Below, piece by piece: positions 61,726 to 64,000 of a stretch of 64,000 bases of DNA. The notes beneath the pieces are model-generated. The model was not told the DNA's origin. It saw only the letters and a list, made by a program, of their open reading frames with translations, and searched no databases. Numbering within the stretch: the stretch's first letter is position 1; every line of letters begins with the position of its first letter. Made by a program: the position numbers and the translations under genes. The stretch is from CAVTND01 sp963735955 (GTDB lineage: Bacteria; Pseudomonadota; Gammaproteobacteria; Burkholderiales; Burkholderiaceae_F): assembly GCA_963735955.1 (NCBI GenBank), contig CAVTND010000025.1, positions 53,653 to 117,652 on the forward strand. The letters run 5' to 3'.

Positions 61726-62763
61726 CTAGAACGTGTATCCGACTCGTGCCGCCACGCCTTCCAACTCATCGAACAGCCGCGCCAGCGGACCGAGCTCGGA
61801 GTAGCGTCGGGTCACGCCGCGGACGTAATTCACAAAGCGCGGCGTGTCGGCAAGGTACTGAGGCTTGCCATCGCGATAGTTGATGCGCGCGAATATGCCA
61901 AGGACTTTCAGGTGTCGCTGCAGACCCATCCACTCGAAGTCCCGCCAGAAATCGCCGAAGTCGGCTGCCACCGGAAGGCCCGCGCCGCGCGCACGTTCCC
62001 AGTAACGAATGGTCCAGTCAAGCGTCTGCTGTTCATCCCAGCTGATGAAGGCGTCGCGCAACAGTGAAGCGATGTCGTAGCTGATGGGGCCGAACACTGC
62101 ATCCTGGAAATCCAGAATGCCGGGATTCGGCACGCTGACCATGAGATTGCGCGGCATGTAGTCCCGATGCACGAAGACCGTCGGCTGCGCGAGCGCGCGC
62201 CGCACGATGGTGTCGTTCGCGCGCGCGAGCACTTCGGTCTGTGCCGCCGTCAAGCGGTGGTCCAGGTGACGCGCGACATACCAGTCTGCAAAAAGCTGCA
62301 GTTCCCGCCGCAGGAGCGCGTCGTCATACGGTGGCAGAACACCACTGCGGCTTGCGAGCTGCCAGCGCACAAGCGCATCGATTGCGTCGCCGAACAATGC
62401 CGCGGCATTTGCTTCGTTCAGAACATCGAGGTAGGTCGATCTGCCCAGATCGCTCAGCAGCAGAAAGCCCTGCGCCGGGTCGCTCGCCATGACCTCGGGT
62501 GCGTGCAGTCCGGCGTCGCGCAGCAGACCAGCCACCTTCAGAAACGGGCGCACGTCCTCTTGGTCAGGCGGTGCATCCATCACGATCAGAGTTCGGTTGC
62601 CCCCCGAGGCGATGCGAAAGTAGCGGCGAAAGCTGGCGTCGGCCGATGCCGGCGCCAAGCTTCCGGGTTCGAGTCCCAGCGCAGCCGGCAGGGTGCGAAG
62701 CCACGCGACGGCGGCATCTCGTCGCGCATCGGTCGCGGGTGGCAAGGACCGGGTCTGACTCAT
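61726..62763 (-). CDS. amgK: N-acetylmuramate/N-acetylglucosamine kinase AmgK
   Basis: This 345-residue sugar kinase has the aminoglycoside-phosphotransferase fold. The catalytic HRDYMPRNLMV (Brenner motif) and ILDFQDAVFGPISYDIASLLRD (metal site) are present; ADASFRRYFRIASGG is the nucleotide loop. AmgK phosphorylates MurNAc at C1 for MurU. The ATG at 62763 starts MSQTRSLPPAT; a longer opening continues upstream but crosses a repeat element. Its divergent orientation to lptD matches Pseudomonas, where lptD, amgK and murU are neighbours. Confidence 0.92.
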   Translation of the reverse strand: MSQTRSLPPATDARRDAAVAWLRTLPAALGLEPGSLAPASADASFRRYFRIASGGNRTLIVMDAPPDQEDVRPFLKVAGLLRDAGLHAPEVMASDPAQGFLLLSDLGRSTYLDVLNEANAAALFGDAIDALVRWQLASRSGVLPPYDDALLRRELQLFADWYVARHLDHRLTAAQTEVLARANDTIVRRALAQPTVFVHRDYMPRNLMVSVPNPGILDFQDAVFGPISYDIASLLRDAFISWDEQQTLDWTIRYWERARGAGLPVAADFGDFWRDFEWMGLQRHLKVLGIFARINYRDGKPQYLADTPRFVNYVRGVTRRYSELGPLARLFDELEGVAARVGYTF

Positions 62764-63160
62764 GATTCGGCACACGGCATGGCGATGTCGGGACTCGATG
62801 TCGGGACTTCGAACTCGGGATTGCCAACAGGATACGCAGCGCACTGCGCTTGATCTGCGTTTGAAAAAGGGGCGCCGCCTATAATCCGGCCGCCTTCCTG
62901 CGCCCATTTTAGAACCTGGCTCACCATCATCCACGGGTGCGACGGCACTCCCGGGGTCGCAGTTCTGGGCGCGAGGAGCGCCGTTTGGCCGGCCCAAATC
63001 AGCGACGAGCAACGACGAAACGCGGCCCCGGGAGTCCCGTCCCTCCGGGTTGCCGCCAGAACGCCCGGCCGCGTTGTTGCTCCTCGTTGCGTAGGCATCG
63101 TTACGCTGCCTCTTCGCACCTAGCCGCCGGGCGTTCTGGCGGCAACGCATCCCGCGGCTG
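62764..63160. repeat. 397-bp intergenic region with nested inverted repeats
   Basis: Perfect 21-bp arms lie at 63049-63069 (starting GTTGCCGCCAGAACG) and 63126-63146 (ending CGTTCTGGCGGCAAC), with a 56-bp spacer. A second, imperfect pair is partly nested: GACGAGCAACGACG near 63004 against GTTGTTGCTCCTCG near 63077. It divides divergent amgK and lptD and probably holds both promoters. No gene was found. A MITE or large cruciform element is likely. Confidence 0.7.
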
Positions 63161-64000
63161 ATGATGAGACAGGTTCGAGTGAACCGTATCGGCTCCTCTG
63201 TACGCGCCTGCGTCCTGGCCTTCGCCGCAGCGGCAGGCGGCGCGACCACAGGACATGCACAGGTGCCGGCCGAGGCATCGACTCCAGTTCCCGAGGCGCC
63301 GCCATGGCCGCGTCTCAAGCTTGAGCGCGCGCTGTCCGAGACGCGTATTTCCCGGCGGGAAGAAGGCGCGACCTACGCGCGTGCGCAGCGCATAGAGGGC
63401 TCGATCGACGAGCGCATCGTGCTCGAGGGCGATGCCGAGGTTCGCCGCGGCGGCACCGTGCTGCGCGGCGACCGCATCACCTACACGCAGCTCACTGATC
63501 AGGTTGACGTGGTCGGCAACGCGCGCGCCTTCGGTGGCGGCGCCACTTTTACCGGTCCGTCGATGTCGTTCAGGATCGACGCCCAGACCGGCAGCATGCC
63601 CGACGCTTCGTTTACCTATCCGGCGCGCCGTGGCCGCGGCGAGTCGTCCCTGATCGAGTTTCTCGGCGAGCAGCGCGCGCGCATGATGGATGCGCAGTTC
63701 ACGACCTGCATGCCTGGCGACAAGAGCTGGTGGGTGCAGGCCGAGTCGATCGAGTTCGACATGCTCGAGGAGTCGGCCACCCTGACCGGAGGTCGGCTCT
63801 ATTTCCAGGGGGTGCCGATCCTGGCCGGACCATGGATGAGCTTTCCGATGGGTGACCGACGCCGTTCGGGCTTCCTGACTCCCAGCTTTGGCCTGAGTTC
63901 GACACTCGGCACCGATATCAAGACGCCGTACTACTGGAATATCGCGCCCAATTACGACTACACCGGAACCCCGCGCTTCATGACCAAGCGCGGCATCACA
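63161..64000 (+). CDS. lptD: LPS-assembly protein LptD, N-terminal part, runs off the window
   Basis: About 280 codons are open to the window end. Two adjacent ATGs (63161, 63164) could start it. A signal peptide (about 1-36, ending GHAQ) is followed by the OstA-like beta-jellyroll domain: IVLEGDAEVRRGGTVLRGDRITYTQLTDQVDVVGNARA. The barrel then begins (TLTGGRLYFQGVPILAGPWMSFPMGDRRRSGFLTPSFGLSS). The conserved cysteine in TTCMPGDKSWWV is seen. LptD inserts LPS into the outer membrane. The C-terminal part is outside the window. Confidence 0.93.
   Translation, partial: MMRQVRVNRIGSSVRACVLAFAAAAGGATTGHAQVPAEASTPVPEAPPWPRLKLERALSETRISRREEGATYARAQRIEGSIDERIVLEGDAEVRRGGTVLRGDRITYTQLTDQVDVVGNARAFGGGATFTGPSMSFRIDAQTGSMPDASFTYPARRGRGESSLIEFLGEQRARMMDAQFTTCMPGDKSWWVQAESIEFDMLEESATLTGGRLYFQGVPILAGPWMSFPMGDRRRSGFLTPSFGLSSTLGTDIKTPYYWNIAPNYDYTGTPRFMTKRGIT

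Overview
The window looks like a chromosomal segment of a GC-rich betaproteobacterium, most likely Burkholderiales or a close relative. The evidence is the gene order dusB-fis-purH-ruvC-ruvA-ruvB, the ybgC-tolQRAB-pal-cpoB block, a LivM-LivG fusion, a paa catabolic cluster, and lptD divergent from amgK-murU. No tRNA, rRNA, CRISPR array, prophage or transposase gene was seen.

Layout. 0.07-0.42 kb: small putative lipoprotein. 0.7-7 kb: branched-chain-type ABC transporter (livF, livMG fusion, livH, separate livK), interrupted by two unknown plus-strand genes and an NTF2-like protein. 7-19.5 kb: phenylacetate degradation. A long minus-strand operon runs paaG-paaH-paaI-paaK-paaA-paaB-paaC-paaD-paaE-tetR(paaR)-paaJ-livK. 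paaN and paaY lie divergently on the plus strand, with a PaaR-type operator and a promoter in the divergent gap. 19.6-22.5 kb: MBL-fold protein, FAD monooxygenase and DUF2783 gene. 22.7-25 kb: DGPF/YciI protein, VOC protein and ECF42-type sigma factor. 25-28.5 kb: serC-serA and a YeeE/YedE transporter. 28.6-33.9 kb: Tol-Pal envelope system. 34-40.7 kb: peptide-type ABC importer (binding lipoprotein, two permeases, two ATPases). 41-46.9 kb: two tandem paralogous TonB-dependent receptors. 47-48.1 kb: two 59-residue secreted or membrane proteins and a perfect 19-bp hairpin. 48.2-52.4 kb: a TonB-ExbB-ExbD-ExbD-TPR operon with a 270-bp MITE-like element between exbB and exbD. 52.7-58.2 kb: ruvCAB, purH, fis, dusB. 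58.3-64 kb: ubiH-like gene, pepP, murU, amgK and the start of lptD.

The genes suggest two connected capabilities. The first is import and complete catabolism of phenylacetate: the CoA ligase PaaK, the ring epoxidase PaaABCDE, the beta-oxidation enzymes PaaGHJ, the thioesterases PaaI and PaaY, and a Liv-type importer in the same transcription unit. The second is energised outer-membrane uptake, probably of peptides: two receptors, a TonB-ExbBD motor and an Opp-like inner-membrane importer lie side by side.

Many otherwise well-conserved genes are broken by single-base frameshifts, mostly one extra base. They cluster at 8.7-14.4, 21.8, 37.3-47.2, 48.8-49.3 and 53.1-54.4 kb, while the blocks between are clean. 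I read these mainly as sequence or assembly errors. Genes with one or two shifts are listed as CDS spanning the shift; those with many are listed as pseudogene. Boundaries of oppC, oppD and oppF are approximate.
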